64,000 nt of DNA, from contig NZ_BAABIA010000010.1 in the NCBI RefSeq assembly GCF_039542385.1, forward strand, positions 1-64,000. Direction: 5' to 3'. This DNA comes from Prosthecobacter algae (GTDB taxonomy: Bacteria > Verrucomicrobiota > Verrucomicrobiia > Verrucomicrobiales > Verrucomicrobiaceae). The translations under genes and the position numbers were made by a program. This document shows, piece after piece, positions 25,711 through 34,436 of this stretch; the first letter of the stretch is position 1, and every line of letters starts with the position of its first letter. Below the pieces are notes generated by a model. It worked only from the letters and a program-made list of their open reading frames with translations. It made no database searches and was not told the DNA's origin.

Positions 25711-26688
25711 TTAAGCGGACTGAACTTGATACTGACGAAAATGACGGGTGGCGGTGACTCCCTGCTCCCCCTGAAGGCAGGCCTCCACACCGGGGGCGTT
25801 TTCAGCGAACTGGAGGCCCTCCTTTTGCCCCAGCACAAAGACACAGGTGGAGTAAATGCCGGCGATGAGTGAAGTGGGTGCCACCACCGTCACGGCACGC
25901 AGTCCATGACGGACAGGCCACCCCGTGCGGCGGTCTAAGATATGGCCATAACGCACGCCTTCGTGCTCAAAGCGCCGGGCATAGTCACCCGAGGCACACA
26001 CGGCATATCCTGAGACGGCGAGACCGCCAATGCAGCGGTCCGTCTGCACGCCATCCTGAATGCCCACATGCCAGAACGGATGCTGCCCATTCCCGCCCAG
26101 AGCCAGGATGTCGCGCCCCAGATCCACCAGGATATCCACGATCCCATGACGGCGAGCGATGGCGATGACTTGATCCACCGCGTGCTCTTTGCCAAAACCT
26201 CCGAAGTCCAGGCCCATGCCAGCTCTGGGGAGGTAGATCTTGCCAGGCTTGCGCTCCACTTCTTTCCAGTTGGACAATGCCAGGGCCTGCTGCACTTCAG
26301 CCTCCAGTGGCAGCCGCTCATGCACTTTTTTCCAATCCCAGAGCTGGATCAGCGGCAGCATGGCGGGATCGAGCAAACCTTCGGTTAGGCGGTGCATGGC
26401 CTCACCCATGTCGAGCATTTGCTCCATCTCGGCATCGATTTCGACCCACCGCTGCCCGGCTCCCTGGTTGATGCGCGAAAGCAGCGAATCTGGGCGAAAG
26501 CGAGAAAACTTGGCTTCAAATTCGCCTAACCAACCCAGCGCTTCCGCTAGGAACTTCAAGGCCGCTTTCTGGTCCTCGCAGCGGAACTGGATGACGCAGG
26601 CGGTGCCCATCGCCTTGAAGGCAAGGCTGCGCACGCCTCGGCTATCTGGAGGGATGACGGCAGGTGTCACGGGTGCGGGTTTCGACAT
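25711..26688 (-). CDS. apbE: ApbE-family FAD:protein FMN transferase, divergent
   Basis: 325 aa. ApbE moves FMN from FAD to a Thr/Ser of a target protein. Family motifs: KAMGTACVIQF near residue 25, LDFGGFGKEHAVDQV around 160-174, and GHILDRRTGWPV around 249-260. Two oddities: no Sec/Tat signal or lipobox is visible, so it may act in the cytosol, and the usual metal-binding A-D-x-x-(S/T)-T motif reads IAGIYST, with Gly in place of Asp. It lies 8 bases from the DUF3570 gene and 27 from the TlpA gene. Candidate substrates are operon partners carrying D-x-x-x-G-A-(S/T) motifs. Confidence 0.88.
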   Translation of the reverse strand: MSKPAPVTPAVIPPDSRGVRSLAFKAMGTACVIQFRCEDQKAALKFLAEALGWLGEFEAKFSRFRPDSLLSRINQGAGQRWVEIDAEMEQMLDMGEAMHRLTEGLLDPAMLPLIQLWDWKKVHERLPLEAEVQQALALSNWKEVERKPGKIYLPRAGMGLDFGGFGKEHAVDQVIAIARRHGIVDILVDLGRDILALGGNGQHPFWHVGIQDGVQTDRCIGGLAVSGYAVCASGDYARRFEHEGVRYGHILDRRTGWPVRHGLRAVTVVAPTSLIAGIYSTCVFVLGQKEGLQFAENAPGVEACLQGEQGVTATRHFRQYQVQSA

Positions 26689-26695
26689 GATCGTT

Positions 26696-27853
26696 TTAAA
26701 ATTGGATGCTCACACCAAAGGTCCAGATATTGGCCGTGGGATAGGCCGCTGTAGGGGCTTGGTTAGCGCCCCAGCCACTCATGTCGTAATGCTCATAGGC
26801 TGCGGAAAGGGCGATGTTTTCCGTCAGCCGATAGCGTGTCTTGATGCCCAGGCTCAGTGTGTTCATCGAGGAGAGACGGTAGTCTGCCGAATAGTGCGGT
26901 CCCTTTCCCGCAGGGTATTCTTCAGGGTTGGCGTTGGGTACCTCATCCAGGGTGTTCTGGAAAAAATCCGCTGCGTTCTGGCGATAATATCGACAGAAGG
27001 GCGTCACCTCCAGCTTGTCCCACAGTCCTTGCCGCCACTCCACCTGAAGGCTCTGCGAGAATACCCCGTAGTCATCCTGAGAAAGGCGCAGCGTGGCATC
27101 CAGTGCCGCCTGCACTTTGTCGAAGTAATGCGTGCCCTGCATTTGCAAAACACCCCGCAGTCGGCTGTCTGGCCGGTTTTCACGGTACAAATTCACCGTG
27201 GGAATGTCGATCGTCCCACCGGCGCCGTCAGGCAGTGAAACGATGTCCGTCCGCTGGATGGCTTTATACGGGTCGTTCAGATAACCTTCGCTGTACCCCA
27301 CGGTGAGATTGGCGGCCAAGATGGTGTTTTTATCCAGCAACTGGGTGATGCCCATGAAAAGGTCGTAGCTTCGTTTGGTCTGATCTTCGAGGCCAAAGAC
27401 CTTCACCGAATCGTCCAAATAATTGAAGCCAAAAGCCAAGGTGGTATTTTTCTGATTCAGCTCCCAGCGGTCGCTCAAAGACAATCCATGCGAAAGATAG
27501 TCACTCTCTTTGCTGCGAGAAAACTCAAGCTCCACGCGGTGATCGCCGATCTGCTGAGACAACGCACCGAGGATGCCATTGCGCACATCTTCCAGGTCTG
27601 CCAAGAAAGGCTGCACCCCCCCAGGAAGGGCACCTGTGGGTGAGGCTCCACTGATGGCATCCGAGAGAAACTGGTAACGAAAGCTGGTCTGCTCCGTGAA
27701 GTGCATCTCTCCGCGAAAATACCAGGACTCAACACTGATGCGTCCGTTGGACTCATCGTAAATTTGGTAACTGGTATCGAACTTTAGGCGCTCAGCCGCC
27801 TCCACTGCCAAGGAAGGCAAAAGCAAGGGCGCCAAAGCGAGTGGTTTTCTCAT
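26696..27853 (-). CDS. DUF3570 outer-membrane beta-barrel protein with flavinylation-like motif
   Basis: 385 aa from the ATG at 27853, which starts a signal peptide (MRKPLALAPLLLPSLAVEA); an upstream ATG at 27916 would bury it. The mature protein alternates aromatic/polar residues in about sixteen strands and ends in phenylalanine (FGVSIQF), typical of outer-membrane barrels. Near the start of the mature part it has SDAISGASPTG; D65-A-I-S-G-A-S71 matches the ApbE consensus D-x-x-(S/T)-G-A-(S/T) exactly. This makes it a strong candidate for covalent FMN attachment by the ApbE encoded 8 bases downstream. DUF3570 function is not established. Confidence 0.87.
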   Translation of the reverse strand: MRKPLALAPLLLPSLAVEAAERLKFDTSYQIYDESNGRISVESWYFRGEMHFTEQTSFRYQFLSDAISGASPTGALPGGVQPFLADLEDVRNGILGALSQQIGDHRVELEFSRSKESDYLSHGLSLSDRWELNQKNTTLAFGFNYLDDSVKVFGLEDQTKRSYDLFMGITQLLDKNTILAANLTVGYSEGYLNDPYKAIQRTDIVSLPDGAGGTIDIPTVNLYRENRPDSRLRGVLQMQGTHYFDKVQAALDATLRLSQDDYGVFSQSLQVEWRQGLWDKLEVTPFCRYYRQNAADFFQNTLDEVPNANPEEYPAGKGPHYSADYRLSSMNTLSLGIKTRYRLTENIALSAAYEHYDMSGWGANQAPTAAYPTANIWTFGVSIQF

Positions 27854-27943
27854 GCCAGGCCTCCGGAAAAAGACCTTCCAAGAGGAATCTGGCGATGCAG
27901 AAGGGGGAGTACACATGGTTAGAATAAATAAGGTGTATCTGAC

Positions 27944-30900
27944 TCACGGCGCATGGACCAGAGATAACGCGAGCACCTCAGCAGGCTGTGTGGAATGACG
28001 GGCTGCGAGCTCGTCCTTCATTCCCCAGCGGTAAAGGATCGGCAGCAGAAATAAGGTGAGGAAAGTGCTACTGACGATGCCGCCGATCACCACCGTCGCG
28101 AGGGGCCTCTGCACCTCGGCACCCGCTCCCTCACTCAAGGCCATCGGGATAAATCCCAGGCTAGCCACCAGGGCCGTCATGAGCACGGGACGCAGTCTTT
28201 GCAGGCTGCCTTCCGTCACGGCAACTTCTGCGCTGCGGCCTTCATTGCGCAATTGATTGAAGCAACTGATCAACACGACGCCATTCAATACCGCCACACC
28301 ACACAATGCGATGAACCCGATAGCCGCACTGATGCTGAAGGGTAAGTCCCGCAACCATAAAGCCAAGACACCGCCCGTGATCGCAAGAGGGATACCCGTG
28401 TAGATGATAAGCGTCTGCATCACGCTTTTAAAAGTGGCGTGAATGAGCACAAAGATCAGCACCAGAGCCAGGGGAACCACAATGGCCAGCCGTGCACGGG
28501 CCTCCTGCAAATGCTCAAACTGCCCCCCGAAATCAATCCGGTAACCCTCTGGTATCTGCATCGTTTCGGCGATTTTTTGACGGGCTAAGGTGACATAGGC
28601 CTCCGAGTCGGTGCCGCCTGCCAAGTCCACATTCAGACCCACCCGGCGGTGGCCATCTTCACGCCCGATGGCATCCACTTGAGGCACCTCCACAAAGCTG
28701 GCCAAGCGCCCCAGCGTGATCAAGCCACCGTCCTGCGTGCGCACAGGCAGGGCCTTCATCACTTCTGGGTTATTGCGCAGGGATTCTGGGAGTCGAACCA
28801 CGATGCTACGACGGCGATTATTCTCCATGAGCATGCCTGCGGTATGCCCCGCCATGGCGGTGGTGATGGCCGCATTCACTTCCGCTGCCTCAACATTGAA
28901 TTTCAGCATCGCGGCACGGTCCACCTGGATCTCCAGCACGGGCACCCTCCCTTGTGTCTCAAACTCCGCATTGTTCGTGCCGGGCAATCCCTCAAGCAGC
29001 GCCTTCACCTGCCCGCCGATCTTTTCCATCATGTCGTAGTCGTCGCCAAAAATGCGCACCGCCAGATCCGCTCGGGAACCTTCCAGCATCTCATTGAAAC
29101 GCATTTGGATAGGCTGGGCAAAATCATAATCTTGTTCAGGCACCTCCTTGGCCAGTTCCTCACGAATGAGCTCCGCCAAACGGTCTCGGCTCACTGGCTG
29201 CCCATTTTCCTGCCGCCATTCAGACTGCGATTTGTAAAAGACGTAGAGATCATATTCTCCGGGGGACATCGGGTCCGTGGCCACTTCGCTGGTGCCCACG
29301 CGGGCGAAGGTGCGGGTGACTTCAGGCACCTTGTTGATGAGGTATTGCTGTGTTTTGATGCAACGCTCCAGGGAAGTTTTCAGGCTGGTATTTGCAGGCT
29401 GGTAAACCATGGCCGTCCAAGATCCTTCATTGAGGGTAGGGACGAACTCCTGCTTTAAGCTCATGAATAACAGGCCCGTGGTCCCCAAGAGCACCAAAAC
29501 GGCAGCCACCACTCCCCAGCGCGTTTTCCAGGCCAGCCCCAGCAGCGGTGCGTAGGCGGCCTTGGCTCCGCGCATGAGGAAGTTATCCTTCTCTGAGATA
29601 TTGCCTCTGAGCAGCAGGGAGCAAAGCGCAGGCATGAGCGTCAAGGACAATACTAAAGCGCCCCCCAGAGCCAGCATCACTGTGATGGCCATGGGGTGAA
29701 ACATTTTCCCCTCGATTCCGGTCAATGCCAGAATAGGCAAGTAAACCAGAGTGATGATGAGCACGCCAAAAAACATGGGGCTCCCCACCTGCTGCCCTGC
29801 CTCCCTCACAGCAGCCAGGCGCTCCTTCGCCGTCAATTTCCGGCCCAAGGCGTGTTGCTTTTCTCCCAGCACGCGCACGATGTTTTCCACCATCACGACG
29901 GCCCCATCAATGATGAGACCGAAATCCACTGCTCCTAATGACATCAGGTTTCCGGAGACTCCTCCAAAGGTCATGCCGATGAGCGCGAATAGAAACGACA
30001 GTGGAATAGCAAGCGCGACGATGAGTGCCGCGCGCCAGTTGCCTAACAAAAGAAGCAACACACCGATGACGAGAATGGCCCCTTCAAACAGGTTGTGCTT
30101 CACTGTGTCAATCGTGCGGTCCACCACTTCACTGCGTGCGTACTGAATGCGCAGCTCCAGACCTGGAGGAAGTTTCTTTTGCAATTCGGCCAGTTTCTCC
30201 TCCACCCGTTTGCTGATGATGCGGCTGTTTTCCCCCACCAGCATCATCACCGTCCCCAGCACAGCTTCCTCCCCATTTTCGACCGCACAGCCCGTGCGCA
30301 CATTGCTGCCAATACTCACCTCTGCGAGATCCTTCACTCGTATGGGCTCCACCCCCGCCGCGAACTTGACGGGTAGGTTGGCAATGTCCTCAGCACTGGC
30401 CACCTTCGTCACACCGCGAATGAGCATGCGGTCTGTGCCACGCTCAATCACGCCCCCGCCGGCATTGTCCACATTCTGGCCGATGATGGCTGCCAACTCA
30501 CTGAAGGTTAAACCCGCTTGTGCCAGCGATTCAGGCTTGGGCAAGACCACCAACTGCCTTTCATAACCGCCACTGCTGTTGATCTCCGCCACACCCGGCA
30601 CGGTGCGGAGGAAAGGCTTCACAATGTAATCATGGGCCTCACGTAGATCCATGAGCTGGCGTTCCCGGGATTGCTTCCGACCCGGGGCATCCTTTTGATA
30701 ATCCAGCGTGTAGTAGAGGATCTCGCCTAAACCCGTGCTGATGGGCGACATCTGCGGACTGAGTCCCGGTGGTAATTCGACCTGCACCAAACGCTCACTG
30801 ACGAGCTGCCGCGCCCGAAAGATGTCTGTGCCATCTCGAAAGACCAGGGTGACCTGTGAAAGGCCTGACTTCGTGAGCGAGCGAAACTCTTCCACTCCTT

Positions 30901-31129
30901 GGATACCAGCGAGAGCCAACTCCAAAGGATAAGTGACGAGTTTCTCCGTCTCCTCCGGTGCCAGCCCCGGCACAGCCGTATTCACCTGGACCTGAGTGTT
31001 GGTGATGTCTGGTACGGCATCTACGGGCAGATGCAGCGCGGAAAAGATTCCCGCAGCCAAGAGCAGCAAGGCCCCCATGATGACGAGAAAGCGATTTTTG
31101 AGTGAGAATTCGAGAATGGAAGTGATCAT
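27944..31129 (-). CDS. CzcA-type heavy-metal RND efflux pump
   Basis: 1061 aa, full length for the HME-RND family. Twelve membrane segments with large periplasmic loops after TM1 and TM7. TM4 carries DFGLIIDGAVVMVEN, the DFGx3DGAx3VEN signature of the HME1/CzcA group that exports Co, Zn and Cd, rather than the CusA pattern. It begins MITSILEFSLKNRFLV, as usual for the family. The channel gene is upstream in the same operon, but no periplasmic adaptor (CzcB/CusB) is encoded; the expected position is a 145-base gap with a 30-codon frame. The DUF3570 gene follows after 90 bases from its chosen start. Confidence 0.95.
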   Translation of the reverse strand: MITSILEFSLKNRFLVIMGALLLLAAGIFSALHLPVDAVPDITNTQVQVNTAVPGLAPEETEKLVTYPLELALAGIQGVEEFRSLTKSGLSQVTLVFRDGTDIFRARQLVSERLVQVELPPGLSPQMSPISTGLGEILYYTLDYQKDAPGRKQSRERQLMDLREAHDYIVKPFLRTVPGVAEINSSGGYERQLVVLPKPESLAQAGLTFSELAAIIGQNVDNAGGGVIERGTDRMLIRGVTKVASAEDIANLPVKFAAGVEPIRVKDLAEVSIGSNVRTGCAVENGEEAVLGTVMMLVGENSRIISKRVEEKLAELQKKLPPGLELRIQYARSEVVDRTIDTVKHNLFEGAILVIGVLLLLLGNWRAALIVALAIPLSFLFALIGMTFGGVSGNLMSLGAVDFGLIIDGAVVMVENIVRVLGEKQHALGRKLTAKERLAAVREAGQQVGSPMFFGVLIITLVYLPILALTGIEGKMFHPMAITVMLALGGALVLSLTLMPALCSLLLRGNISEKDNFLMRGAKAAYAPLLGLAWKTRWGVVAAVLVLLGTTGLLFMSLKQEFVPTLNEGSWTAMVYQPANTSLKTSLERCIKTQQYLINKVPEVTRTFARVGTSEVATDPMSPGEYDLYVFYKSQSEWRQENGQPVSRDRLAELIREELAKEVPEQDYDFAQPIQMRFNEMLEGSRADLAVRIFGDDYDMMEKIGGQVKALLEGLPGTNNAEFETQGRVPVLEIQVDRAAMLKFNVEAAEVNAAITTAMAGHTAGMLMENNRRRSIVVRLPESLRNNPEVMKALPVRTQDGGLITLGRLASFVEVPQVDAIGREDGHRRVGLNVDLAGGTDSEAYVTLARQKIAETMQIPEGYRIDFGGQFEHLQEARARLAIVVPLALVLIFVLIHATFKSVMQTLIIYTGIPLAITGGVLALWLRDLPFSISAAIGFIALCGVAVLNGVVLISCFNQLRNEGRSAEVAVTEGSLQRLRPVLMTALVASLGFIPMALSEGAGAEVQRPLATVVIGGIVSSTFLTLFLLPILYRWGMKDELAARHSTQPAEVLALSLVHAP

Positions 31130-31161
31130 AACTCCAGGGAAGGAAAGGACGTTCAGGGAAC

Positions 31162-31254
31162 TCAGTTAAACTGGGAGGAACCGGGGAAGGGGCTTTGGAG
31201 AGTGCGCTTCAGCGTGGCTTGTGTTTCATGCCCGAAATCATCCAAATTTTGCAT
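31162..31254 (-). CDS. possible 30-residue small ORF between channel and pump genes
   Basis: ATG at 31254 and stop at 31162-31164; product begins MQNLDDFGHETQATLKRT and is hydrophilic. It fills most of the gap between the CzcC-like gene and the CzcA-like gene, where an adaptor gene would normally lie. It shows no similarity I can recognise to an adaptor terminus. It may be a small regulatory peptide, a relic, or chance. Confidence 0.25.
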   Translation of the reverse strand: MQNLDDFGHETQATLKRTLQSPFPGSSQFN

Positions 31255-31274
31255 GATCTTTTGTTAGGTAAAAA

Positions 31275-32546
31275 TCAGCCTTCTTTGGCCACACGTAGAG
31301 GCTCCATTTTCTGTCCCAAGGGTGCCCCGGTCAGCCGCTCCACCTCCATGCGGTGTTTCCAGGCATTGCGTCGCCCTTCGATCAAAGCGTCCATGGCATC
31401 CAGGTAGCCTCGCTGCATCTCGACATAAGTCGCAGCCGGCACGGCTCCCAGACGAAAGTGTCGGTCTGCCTCGATTGCAGCCTCTTGGAACTGTTTTTCA
31501 CTCTCTGGACGCCAATGGTCCAGGGCTGCTAACTCCGCCAGATAGGCCGAGCGTGCGATGGCGAGGTCTCTTTCCAGATCCCTGAGCGTGGCCAGCAAGA
31601 GTGCCTCCGCCTGGAGCGTGCGCGCCTGTTCGGTCGCTACATTTCCTTTGTTCTTATTCCAGAGAGGCAGGGGAATGGAAAAAGCAAACCCACCTTCCAC
31701 CTGGGTTCCCCCCGCATGCTGGCCCGCCATGTAAGGACCAAAGCTGATGTTCCCCCAGCGCTCGGACTTGGTCAGGTCCACCTTCAGCCCCTGCTTCGCC
31801 ACTTGCAGGCGCTTTTGTTGAAGGTCGAAATTACTCCCGGCCGCTTGCTCCTTCAGTTTCTCAAGCGCTGGCACCTGGGGGAAAAGAGTGGACGGATCTA
31901 CGAGGGCCAGAGCCGCCTCGGGTGGGCGACCACACAGGACATTGAGCGCCGTGCTGGACTCCTGCGCTTGCTTGGACGCATCGGTCAGCGTGCGATCGCT
32001 CGTCAACAAGGCGGCCTCCAGGATCCGCCTTTCCAGCAGAGCACTCACAGAGCCCGCATCCCGCTGCACGAGAACTTCGATCAAGGCCTCCAGCCTCTCT
32101 CTCACAGACCGTGCCGCCTGCTCTTTGCGCTGAAGCAGCACCACATCACCACTCAAAGCCCGCACTTGGTTCACCAACTGGGATTTGAACTGCTGTAGAC
32201 CTAGCTCAGCCAGGGTGATGTCCCGCTCGGCAATGGCTTTGCGCAACGCCATGCGACCTGGAAAATCAAACACTTGAGCGATCTGTGCGCGCCAAACCAG
32301 CCCTTCCTTTTGACTAGCGAGGCTCATCCCTCCTAGCTCCATGGAAAGCTCTGGATTGACCCGCTGCGCCGCAGACTGACGCCCTCCGCGGGCTGCTGCG
32401 ATCTCCGCTTCGTAGAAGCGAACTTCGGGGTTTTTTTGCAGGGCCTCAGCGGCGAGGTCGTTTGACGTCAAAAGAGAAGTGCGAGCATGAACGGTGGATG
32501 CCGTGGCCAGCAGCCACAGGCCCATGTGCAGAAACAAATTTTTCAT
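31275..32546 (-). CDS. CzcC-like outer-membrane efflux channel (TolC family)
   Basis: 423 aa from the ATG at 32546, chosen because it starts a signal peptide (MKNLFLHMGLWLLATASTVHA); the frame is open 45 codons further but without family-like sequence. The mature part has the alternating helix/strand pattern of outer-membrane factors: NPEVRFYEAEIAAARGGRQSA and RVNPELSMELGG near the start, VDLTKSERWGNISFGPYM in the middle, and a C-terminal repeat with RLGAVPAATYVEMQRGYLDA. It would pair with the CzcA-type pump encoded downstream. Operon with the small exported protein upstream (gap about 170 bases). Confidence 0.9.
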   Translation of the reverse strand: MKNLFLHMGLWLLATASTVHARTSLLTSNDLAAEALQKNPEVRFYEAEIAAARGGRQSAAQRVNPELSMELGGMSLASQKEGLVWRAQIAQVFDFPGRMALRKAIAERDITLAELGLQQFKSQLVNQVRALSGDVVLLQRKEQAARSVRERLEALIEVLVQRDAGSVSALLERRILEAALLTSDRTLTDASKQAQESSTALNVLCGRPPEAALALVDPSTLFPQVPALEKLKEQAAGSNFDLQQKRLQVAKQGLKVDLTKSERWGNISFGPYMAGQHAGGTQVEGGFAFSIPLPLWNKNKGNVATEQARTLQAEALLLATLRDLERDLAIARSAYLAELAALDHWRPESEKQFQEAAIEADRHFRLGAVPAATYVEMQRGYLDAMDALIEGRRNAWKHRMEVERLTGAPLGQKMEPLRVAKEG

Positions 32547-32717
32547 GAGGAACGCGGGCAGAAAGTGAAACCGGGCAGCGGCCGGACAGGCTGCGGGCAT
32601 GGAGTTCCCATGCAGTGGCCCCGAAATTCGGCCACGGTGATACCGGCGAGAGAGATGCCTAACAGGACGTATGTAAAACATCAGGCCATGAGGCCTGTGC
32701 GGACGTCATGCATTTCC

Positions 32718-33200
32718 TCAAATCAGTAGCTGCACCGTGGCCAGCAGCGGCTGACTCACAGGCATGAATTTCTCGGTTGAGAAAGTGATAGGAAGCGGAT
32801 CGTGCCGCTCCGAAGAAGGAATCCAAATGACCAGGGAGGCTGTGGCTGTGTAATTCAGTGCAGGCGCACTTTTAACGGACAGTTCTGACAGGTCGCGGGC
32901 CGAAGTGATGCTGCCTTTGACATGAGCGGAGACTAGGCTGTGATCCCCGAACTGATCTGAAGCACTCATGCTGACAAGCACACGAGCCAAATTTTCCGAA
33001 TGATCTTCGAGATTGGGTGTGTAATGCCCAGCATCGTGTCGCAAGACGAGCTGGGTGCCATTTTCAGACTCCTGCACCTGCACGCGATGGCTTCCATCCA
33101 GATTCGCCATCATCACCATCACCGCGGGCATGATCGCCGTCCCCGTGATGGCGTAGGCCATCAGCAAGAAGCTGGCGAGAATGCGATGGGACAGTTTCAT
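32718..33200 (-). CDS. exported protein heading the metal-pump operon, unknown
   Basis: 160 aa with an N-terminal hydrophobic segment (ASFLLMAYAITGTAIMPAVMVMM) that is either a signal or an anchor. The remainder is hydrophilic with several His residues (ENGTQLVLRHDAGHY, SENLARVL), which could interact with metal, but no family is recognised. It is the first gene of the minus-strand run, immediately behind a 16-base palindrome (33205-33220) only 4 bases from the start codon. Confidence 0.65.
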   Translation of the reverse strand: MKLSHRILASFLLMAYAITGTAIMPAVMVMMANLDGSHRVQVQESENGTQLVLRHDAGHYTPNLEDHSENLARVLVSMSASDQFGDHSLVSAHVKGSITSARDLSELSVKSAPALNYTATASLVIWIPSSERHDPLPITFSTEKFMPVSQPLLATVQLLI

Positions 33201-33204
33201 GAAT

Positions 33205-33220
33205 ATAACTACTTAGTTAT
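33205..33220. promoter_or_regulatory. perfect palindrome upstream of the metal-pump operon
   Basis: ATAACTA-CT-TAGTTAT, a 7-bp dyad with 2-base centre, in a markedly AT-rich stretch. It lies 4-20 bases before the ATG of the first gene of the operon and about 150 bases before the divergent hydrolase gene. The form suits a small dimeric repressor site (ArsR, BlaI/CopY or MarR class), but which protein binds is unknown. Confidence 0.55.
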
Positions 33221-33368
33221 CTAACAACAAATAACGCAAGCTGGCAATGGCTTGTTGCAAGATGATCAAAAGATAATGTTAGGCTGAAGTTGATACTCAC
33301 TCGCAACCTCTCATGCAAGGCCGCAGGTCGAGGCTTGAAGGCCTCATTCTTCTGGCCACCTTGACGGC

Positions 33369-34394
33369 ATGCATCGACTTGCTGTTCTCTGCCTTGTCTT
33401 CTTATTTATTGCGCTATCGCAGGCCCAATCCCAGCTTCCGGGCTGGCAGGCGGAGGTGCGGGAGATTCAGATTGCCAGCACGGCAGATCAGTCTTTGCAG
33501 CCTGCCCTGACGTGGTCGCCCACGACTGTGGAAGCGCGCCCGCTTTTGGTGGGCCTGCATACCTGGAGCGGGGACTACCGACAGGCCGCGAACGGACGTG
33601 TGTATGCCCAGTGGTGCATGGACCAGGGCTGGCACTTTGTGTACCCGAACTTTCGCGGGCCGAACAGCACGCCTGCCGCCATGGGCAGCGACCTAGCAGT
33701 GCAGGATGTGGCGGATGCGGTGGCGCATCTGCAAAAAAGCGAGCGTGTGGATGCCAGACGCATCTACCTCATCGGCGTCAGCGGCGGCGGCCACATGGCC
33801 ATGCAGATGGCAGGCAGGCACCCGGAGATTTGGGCCGGTGTCTCCGCTTGGTGCGGCATCAGTGACATCGCGGCTTGGCACACGGAGCATCTGAAAAACG
33901 GCATGCCGGACAACTATGCACGCCACATTGAACTGGCGCTGGGCGGTGCACCCACAGGAACGCTGCTGGCCGAGGCGGCGAGGCGATCCCCGCTGACTCA
34001 CTTGGCCCGGGCCAAAGGCGTGCCGCTGGACCTGAACCATGGCATTCACGACGGGAGGCTGGGCAGTGTGCCGTTTCGGCATAGTTTGTTAGCCTTTAAT
34101 CAGACCGCCGCTGCGCCCCTGCCAGTGGCGGAGATCCTGGCCTACTATGAGACCCAGCAACGGCCCACAGGCTGGCCCGCGCCGGAGGTGGACCCGCTGT
34201 ATGGACCGAAGCCGGTGCTCTTCCGCCAAATTTCCGGCAGCACGCGGGTGACGCTTTTTGAGGGCGGGCATGAGATTCTGTACACACCTTCGCTGAACTG
34301 GCTGGCGCTGCAGCAGAAAGGGCAGCCTGCGGTGTGGACAGTGGCCAAACCGATGCCCGTGGGCGGTGCGGCGGATACGAAGTCCGGCCTCTGA
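33369..34394 (+). CDS. secreted alpha/beta hydrolase (prolyl oligopeptidase-like)
   Basis: 341 aa. Sec signal MHRLAVLCLVFLFIALSQA. The catalytic nucleophile elbow is GVSGGGHMAMQMAGR around residues 136-150, preceded by DVADAVAHLQKSERVDARRIYLIG, as in S9-type peptidases and dienelactone-hydrolase-like esterases. A late GGHEILYTP probably contains the catalytic His. Exported to periplasm or surface; substrate unknown. Divergent from the metal-pump operon and followed 43 bases later by the HAD phosphatase gene. Confidence 0.85.
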   Translation: MHRLAVLCLVFLFIALSQAQSQLPGWQAEVREIQIASTADQSLQPALTWSPTTVEARPLLVGLHTWSGDYRQAANGRVYAQWCMDQGWHFVYPNFRGPNSTPAAMGSDLAVQDVADAVAHLQKSERVDARRIYLIGVSGGGHMAMQMAGRHPEIWAGVSAWCGISDIAAWHTEHLKNGMPDNYARHIELALGGAPTGTLLAEAARRSPLTHLARAKGVPLDLNHGIHDGRLGSVPFRHSLLAFNQTAAAPLPVAEILAYYETQQRPTGWPAPEVDPLYGPKPVLFRQISGSTRVTLFEGGHEILYTPSLNWLALQQKGQPAVWTVAKPMPVGGAADTKSGL

Positions 34395-34436
34395 GAGTCC
34401 TTGAAGTGGCGGGCATCCCGCGCCATCACAGAGACC

